Positions 27,819-36,280 of a DNA stretch of 64,000 nucleotides are shown here, piece by piece. Each line of letters starts with the position of its first letter. The stretch's first letter is position 1. Where the stretch lies: positions 3,188-67,187 of the forward strand of contig JAWCNV010000010.1 of assembly GCA_038848185.1 (NCBI GenBank), written 5' to 3'. The notes under the pieces are model-generated. The model did no database searches and was not told the origin of the DNA. It was given only the letters and a program-made list of their open reading frames with translations. This DNA comes from JAAOZP01 sp038848185. Its GTDB lineage: Archaea > Thermoproteota > EX4484-205 > JAAOZP01. The position numbers were made by a program, and so were the translations under genes.

Positions 27819-30128
27819 ATGGGAGAAAGACCAGTTTACCTAGATCCTTGCGCTCCTGTTGAACTTAGGGTAAAGAGCCTCTTAGAGCGAATGACTCTTG
27901 AGGAGAAGATTGCTCAACTCCAATCAGTCTGGCCCAGCATGGTTATTAAAGAAGCATTGACTGAGGAAAAGCTTAAGGAATTTCTAAGCATTGGAATAGG
28001 GGAAATAACACGAGTCTCCGGGGCGTTAGAAGTTAAGCCAGGTGATGGAGCAAGAATAGCCAACGATATACAGAAGTTCCTTATGGAGAAAACTCGGCTA
28101 CGAATACCTGCCATAATTCACGAGGAGTGTTTAACAGGCTTCATGGCTAGGGGGGCTACAGTCTTTCCACAGGCCATAGGCTTAGCCAGCACGTGGGATC
28201 CTGAACTCGTTGAGAAAGTGGCATCAGTCATCAGAAGGCAGATGAGGACTTCAGGAGCACATCAGGGTCTTGCACCCGTTCTCGACGTGGTTAAGGATCC
28301 GAGGTGGGGTAGGACTGAAGAGACATACGGCGAGGACCCCTATCTAGTTGCACGCATGGGAGTAGCTTATGTCAAGGGTCTTCAGGGTAAGGATTTAAAG
28401 ACAGGCATCATAGCTACGGTAAAGCATTTCGCAGCCCATGGTTTTCCGGAAGGAGGAAGAAATTGTGCCCCTGTTCATGTCTCACCCCGAGAGCTCAGAG
28501 AGGTTTTCCTGTTTCCGTTTGAAGCAGCAGTAAAGCTCGGAGGAGTATTATCGCTTATGAATGCTTACCATGAGGTTGATGGTGTACCATGTGCATCCTC
28601 AAAGATACTTCTAACAGACATCTTGAGAGGTGAATGGGGTTTCAAAGGCTTCATCGTATCTGACTATTTTGCAGTTAGAATGCTGGAGAACTTTCATCAT
28701 ACCGCTCTCGACGCTAAAGATGCTGCTACACAGGCCCTCAGCGCTGGGATAGATATCGAGCTCCCCCATATAGACTGCTACGGTGGCCCTTTACTTGAGG
28801 CTTTAAAAAATGGAGCAATATCTGAAGAGTTTTTGGATTTAGCCGTCTCAAGAGTTTTAAGCGCGAAGTTTCTCCTAGGTCTTTTTGAAAATCCCTATGT
28901 GGATCCAGAATCGGCTAAAAGCCAGTTTGACACTGAAGCTGATAGGGAGCTTGCTCTCAGGGCAGCCAGGGAGTCCATAGTCCTTTTGAAAAATGATGGT
29001 GTTCTTCCATTAAAGGCTGTTAAATCCATCGCCGTCATAGGGCCTAACGCAAATAGCAAGAGGAATCTTCACGGCGACTACAGTCTCACGGCTCATATGG
29101 ATAGCGATCAGAATCGCCCTAGTTATGGGGAGGTGTTCAGAGAGGGGGCTGTGAAAACCGTCAGCATACTGGAGGGCATTAGGAATAGGGCACCCGAAGG
29201 GCTAGTCATTAAATATTCACTTGGTTGCGACATTGCCACCGAGTCAAAAGATGGGTTTAAGGAGGCTTTGGAAATCGCCTCAAAATCAGACATAATAATA
29301 GCAGTGGTGGGCGAGAAATCAGGGCTATTCGGAACCGGGACATCAGGAGAGGGTTGCGATACACCTTCCCTTAGACTTCCGGGCGTTCAGGAGGATTTGG
29401 TTAAGGAACTCTGCGATACTGGAAAACCTGTTGTACTCATCCTGGTGAATGGCAGACCCATTTCGCTCGGTTGGATGGCTGAACGGTGCTCAGCAATAAT
29501 AGAGGCATGGTATCCTGGCGAGGAAGGCGGGAACGCCGTTGCAGACATACTATTTGGGTACTATAATCCGGGGGGAAAGCTTCCCATCACCTTCCCCCGT
29601 GACGTTGGTCAGATTCCATTGAATTATAATATGAAGCCTTCTTCATTCAGAAACTATTTAACCATGGACGCCAAGCCTTTGTTTCCATTTGGCCATGGGT
29701 TGAGTTACACAAGCTTTGAATACAGTGCTCTCAAGATAGAACCAGAGAAAACAAGCACAACTGGACAAGTCAAGATATGCTTCAAGGTTAAGAATGCTGG
29801 AGAATATGCGGGAGACGAGGTTGTTCAGCTTTATGTAAAAGATATTGTGGCCAGTGTCTCTAGACCAGTTATGGAGCTTAAAGGTTTCAAAAGGATTAGT
29901 CTTGAAGCCGGGGAAACAAAGGAGGTTGAGTTCACACTCTTCACTGAACAGCTCGCCTTCTATGATCAATACATAAGGTTGATTGTCGAACCCGGGATGT
30001 TCGAGGTGATGGTAGGGCGCTCTTCTGAAGACATAAGACTTAGAGGAGAATTCAATATTGCCGGGGAGACGAAGGTTATTAATAGGAGAACCATCTTCTT
30101 CAGCAAAGTAGAAGAATTTAAAGTCTGA
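27819..30128 (+). CDS. GH3 beta-glycosidase (beta-glucosidase/xylosidase type)
   Basis: A 769-residue protein with the full three-domain GH3 layout. The N-terminal TIM barrel has RVKSLLERMTLEEKI, PRWGRTEETYGEDPYL and KHFAAHG, with predicted nucleophile Asp282 in FIVSDYF. The alpha/beta sandwich domain follows from about residue 390 (ESIVLLKNDGVLPL), and a C-terminal fibronectin-III-like domain (about 655-740) has GDEVVQLYVKD and LKGFKRI. No signal peptide is present, so it should split oligosaccharides in the cytosol. It is a single gene divergent from the GH42-like/GH5 operon. Confidence 0.93.
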   Translation: MGERPVYLDPCAPVELRVKSLLERMTLEEKIAQLQSVWPSMVIKEALTEEKLKEFLSIGIGEITRVSGALEVKPGDGARIANDIQKFLMEKTRLRIPAIIHEECLTGFMARGATVFPQAIGLASTWDPELVEKVASVIRRQMRTSGAHQGLAPVLDVVKDPRWGRTEETYGEDPYLVARMGVAYVKGLQGKDLKTGIIATVKHFAAHGFPEGGRNCAPVHVSPRELREVFLFPFEAAVKLGGVLSLMNAYHEVDGVPCASSKILLTDILRGEWGFKGFIVSDYFAVRMLENFHHTALDAKDAATQALSAGIDIELPHIDCYGGPLLEALKNGAISEEFLDLAVSRVLSAKFLLGLFENPYVDPESAKSQFDTEADRELALRAARESIVLLKNDGVLPLKAVKSIAVIGPNANSKRNLHGDYSLTAHMDSDQNRPSYGEVFREGAVKTVSILEGIRNRAPEGLVIKYSLGCDIATESKDGFKEALEIASKSDIIIAVVGEKSGLFGTGTSGEGCDTPSLRLPGVQEDLVKELCDTGKPVVLILVNGRPISLGWMAERCSAIIEAWYPGEEGGNAVADILFGYYNPGGKLPITFPRDVGQIPLNYNMKPSSFRNYLTMDAKPLFPFGHGLSYTSFEYSALKIEPEKTSTTGQVKICFKVKNAGEYAGDEVVQLYVKDIVASVSRPVMELKGFKRISLEAGETKEVEFTLFTEQLAFYDQYIRLIVEPGMFEVMVGRSSEDIRLRGEFNIAGETKVINRRTIFFSKVEEFKV

Positions 30129-30225
30129 ATTAGAAGAAATGCTTAAAGGACGCATCAAGTAGCTTTTTATACTGTCTTTTTATGAGGAAACGTAAAGTAA
30201 TGTTTTAAAGGTTTTTTCAGGAAGC

Positions 30226-30236
30226 AATATTTAAAT
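30226..30236 (+). promoter_or_regulatory. TATA-like box for surface protein copy 2, decides its start
   Basis: AATATTTAAAT lies about 30 bases before the ATG at 30261. The frame also has a TTG at 30249, which would sit at or before the expected transcription start. Confidence 0.55.
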
Positions 30237-30260
30237 CTCCTGAAGAGGTTGTATCTTTAT

Positions 30261-31436
30261 ATGGGGCATGAAAGCGGAATGAGGATGGGAGTAAAACCTT
30301 TTGCCGTGGCCTGCATATTCTTGCTACTAGTGTTAAAGTCATATTCTATTCTGATTAGCGCACAATTAGAAGGCATGTTCCAAGTAACTGAGGAAGATAA
30401 TGAAGTAGAGGTGGCTTATCTTGAAGCCGGTCTAGAGAAATTCAAGGTCATTATAAACAAGAATGGAGGTATCACAGAGGTTCAGGTATCTAACATACCA
30501 TACACCAGTGTCGCCGGCACACAAGTTTGGAGCCTATGGGAGCAGACATGGAACACTGATCCAATGGCACCCCCAGTTGTTGTGAACAAGGGTGACTACG
30601 TTGAAGCAAGGTTTTACGGGAAGTACCGGACCGCTGAACTCTATGTGAAAACCAATTACACTATTTCGAAGACTGGATTAATCCTCGTCTCATCCATCAT
30701 CGAGGCTAAGAGGGATGAGCCATTAATTATGCAGACAGCATGGATGGTCTACTTCTCAACACCTATCTTTGCAAACGAAAAGGCTTATATCAAGTTTGAG
30801 AAAGAGGTAACGGAAGTGCAGCTTCCTGCATCTGTGACTAGTGGCTCATTCTATGGCGGTCAAGATGTCGTCTACTGGGTTGACTTCAGCAAGCCCACTG
30901 CGGGAATTGCCTTCATAAATATGGCTCCAGGCTCTGAAGATTGGTATGAAACCACTGTGAGAGATGAGAGGCAATATGGATACCATGATGTCTACTCCGT
31001 ATACTTTGCCCACACCGCCTATGGAGAGGGAGCCATGTCCATGGGTGACAAAAGGGTCTCAAAGGTTGCCCTATACATTCACGGTCAAGGAGGCTACGAA
31101 GGTAACAAGGAGATTCTAGATCTAATATCGGATATTGCTAGTACAAGTGTTGAATGCGAGAAAGCTCTTAAAAACGTTGGGGAGAATACTGAAGCTGGGC
31201 GGCTGGCTTCCCAAGCAATGGAAAACGTTAACTCGGGACTTGAAAAACTCCTTAAGGGCGACTTCGAAGGTTCTGAGACTGACCTTGGAAACGCCAAGAA
31301 ACTGCTTGAAGAAGTCAAGGGCATCGGTGGAGTGTTTGAGAAATCACTTCCTGCAATCGTAGGAGTGATAGTAATCGTCGTCATAATAGTGGTGATAGTT
31401 ACTCGACGTAGAAAAGCAAAGAAAACAATTTCTTAA
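30261..31436 (+). CDS. Secreted, C-terminally anchored surface protein (HGxGGYE family, copy 2)
   Basis: A 391-residue protein. I chose the ATG at 30261 over the TTG at 30249 because of the promoter position. It has a signal peptide, an ectodomain with INKNGGI, WEQTW, VYWVDFS...GIAFINMAP and ALYIHGQGGYEGNKE, then a charged helical stretch (about 295-355) and a C-terminal span followed by RRRKAKK. Domain order and length match the product at 8036-9229; the two are clear paralogues placed at the two ends of the first transporter and enzyme block. Function unknown; outward-facing. Confidence 0.8.
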   Translation: MGHESGMRMGVKPFAVACIFLLLVLKSYSILISAQLEGMFQVTEEDNEVEVAYLEAGLEKFKVIINKNGGITEVQVSNIPYTSVAGTQVWSLWEQTWNTDPMAPPVVVNKGDYVEARFYGKYRTAELYVKTNYTISKTGLILVSSIIEAKRDEPLIMQTAWMVYFSTPIFANEKAYIKFEKEVTEVQLPASVTSGSFYGGQDVVYWVDFSKPTAGIAFINMAPGSEDWYETTVRDERQYGYHDVYSVYFAHTAYGEGAMSMGDKRVSKVALYIHGQGGYEGNKEILDLISDIASTSVECEKALKNVGENTEAGRLASQAMENVNSGLEKLLKGDFEGSETDLGNAKKLLEEVKGIGGVFEKSLPAIVGVIVIVVIIVVIVTRRRKAKKTIS

Positions 31437-31701
31437 ATCCTTCTTCCTTAAACTATTGTTTTTCTTCAATAATATTCTATCCTTAATGCACATTATAGCA
31501 ACACATCTAGAGAAGCGAGATGCCTGGTGTATACCTGTATCAAGAAGCTGAGACAAACTGTGTGAATTAAATCCATTGAGCGAGGCTCATAAGGTATTAA
31601 TGAATATTAAAGATTTAACATTATGAAAAGAGTTCATGGTTTACGAATCACATGCCTATAATTAAGCCTTACGAATAGTAGATTGATAAAAAACAGGAAG
31701 T

Positions 31702-33378
31702 TTATTTCTTCCTCTTATTCTTATAGATAATCCCTACGATCATCATGACCACTATGAGTAACAGCCCGATTATAGCGTATTGCATGGGTGTTGGAGCTGG
31801 TGTCGGTGTAGGAGTTGATGTGGGAGTGGGAGTCGGGGTTGAAGTTGGTGTGGAAGTAGGTGTCGGTGTTGGTGTGACTGTTGGCGCCGAAGTAGTAAAG
31901 TAGTCTATGTAGAGATCGCCGCTCCACGCCGCAACATTCCACTGACCTATTTGAACACCCAGTTTTCTCACAGCATTTTCCCAAGTAATGTCTTCTCCAC
32001 CGAGGTCCCAAGTAACTTGAGTCCAGCTTCCTCCAGCTAGGTTTATCGCTGCACTATTCTTCCAGTCCCAGGTGGCGCTCTGCATGAATATTTGTGCTTT
32101 AGCATCTTGCGGAACCCAGACCCATACGGAGAGTAGCTTATCCTGAAAATCTGCTAGGTTGCCCTCAGCAAAATATACACATACTCCACCAGCAGCACCG
32201 TTTGATGCATCGAAATATGTCTTTAAGCACCCAGCTCCATGATATGCCTTCTCAACGGTCCACATAGCTGAAGTAAGAGCACCTTGCCCGACGTTTGGGT
32301 CGACATCCCAGCCCTGAGTATCTGTCTCAAAATCAAACAGCACCTCCCCAAATACCGGGGTTGGTGTAGGGGTAGGGGTGGGTTTAGGCGTCGGAGTAGA
32401 AGTGGGGATGGGTGTTGGCGATGGAGTAACAGTTGGTAAACCCAAAACTTCTCTTATTGCATTCTCCACCTCAACGGTGTATCCTCCATATTGCTGGTAG
32501 ACCTCTAAGACCCGTTCCACGATATTGGTGTAGGGTTCATAACCGCCAGTGCCATGGAAGAAAAGTGCCATCTCAGTTACTCTTTCCTCGTTTTCAAGCA
32601 TAGCGCCCTGTCCCCATCCACCGTGCCAGAAGGTTACGATGAATTTCAGTTCATCCCAGCCTCTTCCATCCTGTACTATAAAGGCAAGGTTAGCCTCAGG
32701 GTTAAGGTTCATAAGGGTGACACCGCCCTCATTCACGCTTAGGTCTACCCAGTTTGGCGGAGGTTTGATAATTTGAGTGACATCTTGATTTATAAATGTG
32801 GATGGTAGGTTTAATTCTTCGGTGCCCCACAAATAATTAATATATATGTTTTTACCGGAATACTCCTCTGTCTTTAACTTGACAACCCAGCCTGTTGTCC
32901 TTATGTTAGGGGCTCCTCCAGATGGTGCTCTCATCGTCAGCCTTATGAATACGAAGCCGAACTTAGTTACCGTCACCTCCGTAACCAAACTGACAAGATG
33001 GGTTTTCGTCTGACTGTAACACGTTATTTTGGTATAGGTATCCCTCTCCTCTATTGTTGGTTCATCGACAACTGTTCCCCATGTCTGTTCCCAGTCATCC
33101 ATCCAAATGAAGCCTGCTGCTCTTTCAGCAACCTCTACTCCTCGGCTTCTAAGCATGTTTATTCCACCAGTTTTCCAGAGCTCGATGTAGAAGAGTTCAT
33201 TATCCTGAGGATCATAAACCCAGACATCTATTATATTACCGGTTTCACGTGGCTGAACCACGATTTTATTTTCCTCCTGCGCATAAACTTGAATCGGAAA
33301 AGGTTGGAAACAAAGCTGTATAAAGTTTAGACAGACGAACATTACTAGAATCATTATTGTTTCCTTCCTCTTGATCAT
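31702..33378 (-). CDS. Surface protein with HGxGGYE domain, CBM-like domain and Pro-Thr linkers
   Basis: A 558-residue protein. A signal peptide (about 1-33) leads to a domain related to the surface proteins at 8036-9229 and 30261-31436 (WEQTWG, NWVDLS...GVTLMNLNP, ALFFHGTGGYE). A Pro-Thr linker covers about residues 314-341. A CBM-like beta-sandwich follows at about 344-496, starting FDFETDTQGW and ending SGDLYIDYF. A second Pro-Thr linker (about 500-530), a membrane span and KNKRKK end the chain. The CBM resembles the insertion in the hydrolase at 3344-6127. It looks like a cell-surface glycan-binding protein on a flexible, probably glycosylated stalk. Confidence 0.82.
   Translation of the reverse strand: MIKRKETIMILVMFVCLNFIQLCFQPFPIQVYAQEENKIVVQPRETGNIIDVWVYDPQDNELFYIELWKTGGINMLRSRGVEVAERAAGFIWMDDWEQTWGTVVDEPTIEERDTYTKITCYSQTKTHLVSLVTEVTVTKFGFVFIRLTMRAPSGGAPNIRTTGWVVKLKTEEYSGKNIYINYLWGTEELNLPSTFINQDVTQIIKPPPNWVDLSVNEGGVTLMNLNPEANLAFIVQDGRGWDELKFIVTFWHGGWGQGAMLENEERVTEMALFFHGTGGYEPYTNIVERVLEVYQQYGGYTVEVENAIREVLGLPTVTPSPTPIPTSTPTPKPTPTPTPTPVFGEVLFDFETDTQGWDVDPNVGQGALTSAMWTVEKAYHGAGCLKTYFDASNGAAGGVCVYFAEGNLADFQDKLLSVWVWVPQDAKAQIFMQSATWDWKNSAAINLAGGSWTQVTWDLGGEDITWENAVRKLGVQIGQWNVAAWSGDLYIDYFTTSAPTVTPTPTPTSTPTSTPTPTPTSTPTPTPAPTPMQYAIIGLLLIVVMMIVGIIYKNKRKK
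31785..31880. repeat. Low-complexity Pro-Thr coding repeat (stalk linker)
   Basis: Imperfect TP/TPTS codon repeats encode the membrane-proximal linker of the surface protein at 31702-33378. This is coding low complexity, not an array. Confidence 0.8.
32355..32435. repeat. Low-complexity Pro-Thr coding repeat (interdomain linker)
   Basis: Imperfect repeats of Pro-Thr codons encode the linker between the HGxGGYE domain and the CBM-like domain. Confidence 0.8.
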
Positions 33379-33408
33379 TTCAACATCGAGAGGAAAAAAT
33401 GTTTTTCC

Positions 33409-33419
33409 AATATATTAAG
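33409..33419 (-). promoter_or_regulatory. TATA-like box for CBM surface protein
   Basis: On the minus strand CTTAATATATT lies about 34 bases ahead of the ATG at 33378. Confidence 0.55.
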
Positions 33420-33561
33420 CTTTTGAAGCGCTTACTATACCCGAATTTTTTAAAAAAGCCTTTTAAGGGAAATCACTAAGAAAGCTAGGTAAACTTGGGT
33501 TAACAATCTTTCAGATTAGAAAGTAAGGGCGAAATAATCAGTTAGCTGAAGCCAATTTATT

Positions 33562-34113
33562 CTAACCTGTAGGACGCTTAGCTACTGATTCAATAGCCTT
33601 CTTGCCTAGTGAAATGATGATCCTCCATACTTCTAGCCAAGCGGCTAGTAATGTAAATATGAGGCCAATCCCAGATATGAAAATGCCTAGACTCCATTGT
33701 GATTTTAGGAAACTGCTATCATAAGATGTTTCGCTTGATGGTGGCGGAAGCCCGCTGAAGACTGTTATCCGCGTCCAGCCTTGGACGAAGACACCTAAAC
33801 ATATCATCATCAGCGTCGTCCCAATGGTTAAGCCCAAGGCTCTTTTCGTCCAGGTTTTTGCTAAAGCACTAATGATAATTATTATAATGGCAATGGGCTG
33901 TAGAGTAAGAACACTAGATGTAGGCGGTTTATCCCATCGCCCAGAAAAGACGAGTTTCAGAGTGGTCTCATCATACTGTTGCCATAGAGGGTAGACTTTC
34001 CACTGCACCTCTCTACCATCTAAGTTACCGTTTAACTCGTACCAAGGAAGGAATAAGCTTACTGTGAGCAGTGCTCCGGCGATAAGCCCCAGACTGTTTC
34101 TACCGCCTTCCAA
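33562..34113 (-). CDS. Small four-span membrane protein, TTG start
   Basis: A 183-residue protein if it starts at the TTG at 34113. The open frame reaches 34233 but overlaps the end of the transporter gene and lacks any other sensible start. A TATA-like GTTTTATAAA lies 27 bases ahead of the TTG. Four hydrophobic spans are visible (SLGLIAGALLTVSLFLPWYE, ALQP-type IAIIIIIISALA, ALGLTIGTTLMMICLGVF, LGIFISGIGLIFTLLAAW). The first two are separated by an exposed loop with VQWKVYPLW. I recognise no family. Lying just after the type B transporter, it may be an accessory subunit. Confidence 0.6.
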   Translation of the reverse strand: MEGGRNSLGLIAGALLTVSLFLPWYELNGNLDGREVQWKVYPLWQQYDETTLKLVFSGRWDKPPTSSVLTLQPIAIIIIIISALAKTWTKRALGLTIGTTLMMICLGVFVQGWTRITVFSGLPPPSSETSYDSSFLKSQWSLGIFISGIGLIFTLLAAWLEVWRIIISLGKKAIESVAKRPTG

Positions 34114-34135
34114 TGGGTCGGGTCGACGCTGACTG

Positions 34136-34144
34136 TTTATAAAA
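34136..34144 (-). promoter_or_regulatory. TATA-like box for the four-span protein
   Basis: On the minus strand TTTTATAAA lies between the stop of the type B transporter and the TTG at 34113. The spacing of 27 bases supports the TTG start. Confidence 0.5.
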
Positions 34145-34192
34145 CTAACTCTTAAGCATGATGCATAGAGAAAAAGAAATAGGGTTTTCCTC

Positions 34193-36166
34193 TTAGAATG
34201 GGAAGAAGAATCTGATGATGCCGAGTACAGCACTGAGGAATAGCGCTAGGTTCCAGCCAACCATTATTCCAACTGCAAGTGGAAGCCCCTTGTTCTCCCA
34301 GAGCGGGACTCCGCCTACTCTGAATGTTATCTTCTTGAGTACGTATGCGATCGTCCAGCTTGTTAGCATGAAGGTGTTGACTCCTGCCACACCGGCCCAT
34401 ACTCCTATGGGGTCGAGTGGGAACTTGAACCATAGCATTCTTGCTAAGTATATGACAACTATTACTATTCCGCCAGCTATAGCTGACCAGACCCAATTCC
34501 AGTCGGGCGACGGGTACTGCTGCATCCTAGTGGGATCATGGAGCATGTACATCCACCATCCATCCGTAGTTAGGCTCCTGTAGAGTTTTGATCCAAACAT
34601 GTGTCTGAGCTGGAGTGCGAGTGGGAATGAGACTATTGCGGAGACCACCATTGAAATGGTCATTGCTATAGCTATATCGCGGAGGTTCGTGCCAGTAGCC
34701 TTTGCTATTCTGAATGTAATCATGACGTCAGAGTTATTTGTCCAGTTGAGAACGTTCTGGGGTCTATTTATCATAAGGTAGTCATTCACCATAGGTGCCG
34801 TAACCTTGCTTGCAGTTACACCCGTATACATCCAGTTGATCCAGCCTGGAGACTCCATCCAGTCGCCGAGCCATGGGCCTCCGTAACCAGCGCTTCGCGC
34901 ACGTACGCTCCCATGAAGGAAATGCACGAAAATTATCATGCCTGCCCCTAGGAGGCTGGTTGCACCTATTTCGACATTTGCAACAAATAGGAGCACTATT
35001 GCCACAAAAAATATGATGCAGCTGAACCTGAAGGGTATCGGTTCTTGAGCATCCACCTTAGGGTCAGGTTTACGAGCCCACTTTAATGTTTGAACAAGGT
35101 AACGCCAGTTTAAGACAATCCATGTCAATATTATTGCGGTAACCATGCCGTATGATGCCATGGCATAGAAGTAGAATGGTGCTCCCTGTCCCAGCACATC
35201 TCGCTTGGTAGTTACCTCCGAGACTGTTAAGGCAGTCGAGTAGTAGCCAAAGTAATAAGCTATCTGAGGAAGGACGATCATGAATACTATGTTAGAGATA
35301 ATTCCTGAGAGCAGTATATCCGTAGGTATCAGGTAGGCGAAAGCTATTGCTGAAGGATTGAACTGTAAGCCGTTCAGACCTACCAGCGTCTCCTTAAGTG
35401 GCGTTTTAGTAGTATCTATAGTGAAGAGAGCCCAAGATATCCAGGGGTCCTTTCCCAAACCATATATGTCTGGGAACCATGGGAACACATATTTCAAAGC
35501 CTGCGGCAGGAATATCAGAAAGCCTATTATACCGCCTATCAAGAGAAGTAGCCTCCTTCCCTTCCTTTCCTCAGCCTTTGAAAGGTCCATAATAAGTTCA
35601 GTGCCCGTGTATGAGGAAGGATATGGAAGCGCTTCCACATCCATCCATTGGCGCCTATAAATACTCATTAGACTGAGCATGAAGACCCACCATAGTATTG
35701 AAAGCAGTATCCATCCTGAGAGCGCAGGCAGATATTCTCCCCACGGTACTTCAACTCCTCCTTTAAGCTGGAGACGTGCAATATCCAATGTTGGACCCCA
35801 GAGCATTGAGAACCATTGCCTCCACTGGGGGTTGTATAATCTTGAAGTCAACATGTTATCAAGTATACCCATGGGGACATTTCCATAGGAGTACATGACC
35901 GTGACTGTGAATGTAGCCCAGAGTACTGTGAGAAGCTTCGCATTTATCTTCTTCAGCCTCGGGAGCCCCTCCCCCAGAAGTAGAAGTATACTTAGGATTA
36001 TCAGGCCTATGTTTCCAGGGCTGAAAGTACTGCCTCCCACCCAGCTTGGGCTGAAAGCGGTCACCGTTATGCTGAATGCTGAGAGAATTGCTGCTATAAT
36101 CGCTGTGATAACCATCATCAAAGGAGTCATTATTCTTGAGGGAACTTCAGCCGCTTCTTCGGCCAT
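34193..36166 (-). CDS. OPT-like multi-spanning transporter, type B (copy 2)
   Basis: A 657-residue membrane protein starting MAEEAAEV, the partner of the type B gene at 16217-18205. Shared points include an N-terminal span ending SAFSITVTAFSPSWVG, EVPWGEYLPALSGW near the middle, RRQWMDVEALPYP, and a C-terminal FPLDPIGVWAG...RVGG...GLPLAVGIMVGW block. It resembles DUF6784/DUF6785 relatives of the OPT family. Both type B genes share a CGATG-GTAAAATGGC-like leader directly before the start. A TATA-like box near 36199-36209 suggests its own promoter, separate from the FtsX-like gene upstream. Confidence 0.75.
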   Translation of the reverse strand: MAEEAAEVPSRIMTPLMMVITAIIAAILSAFSITVTAFSPSWVGGSTFSPGNIGLIILSILLLLGEGLPRLKKINAKLLTVLWATFTVTVMYSYGNVPMGILDNMLTSRLYNPQWRQWFSMLWGPTLDIARLQLKGGVEVPWGEYLPALSGWILLSILWWVFMLSLMSIYRRQWMDVEALPYPSSYTGTELIMDLSKAEERKGRRLLLLIGGIIGFLIFLPQALKYVFPWFPDIYGLGKDPWISWALFTIDTTKTPLKETLVGLNGLQFNPSAIAFAYLIPTDILLSGIISNIVFMIVLPQIAYYFGYYSTALTVSEVTTKRDVLGQGAPFYFYAMASYGMVTAIILTWIVLNWRYLVQTLKWARKPDPKVDAQEPIPFRFSCIIFFVAIVLLFVANVEIGATSLLGAGMIIFVHFLHGSVRARSAGYGGPWLGDWMESPGWINWMYTGVTASKVTAPMVNDYLMINRPQNVLNWTNNSDVMITFRIAKATGTNLRDIAIAMTISMVVSAIVSFPLALQLRHMFGSKLYRSLTTDGWWMYMLHDPTRMQQYPSPDWNWVWSAIAGGIVIVVIYLARMLWFKFPLDPIGVWAGVAGVNTFMLTSWTIAYVLKKITFRVGGVPLWENKGLPLAVGIMVGWNLALFLSAVLGIIRFFFPF

Positions 36167-36280
36167 TTTTTACATCGTTGATAAAAAATGACTTGCTGTA
36201 TATAAAACTTACCTTCGTGAAATATTTATGTTCGCTTCATTCAGCGGATTGCAATATTACGTTTAAACTAGGTTGAGGTT

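Noticed and set aside
31785..32435. GT-rich repeats that could suggest a CRISPR or minisatellite
   Set aside because: They are in frame and encode Pro-Thr linkers; there are no constant repeats with unique spacers.
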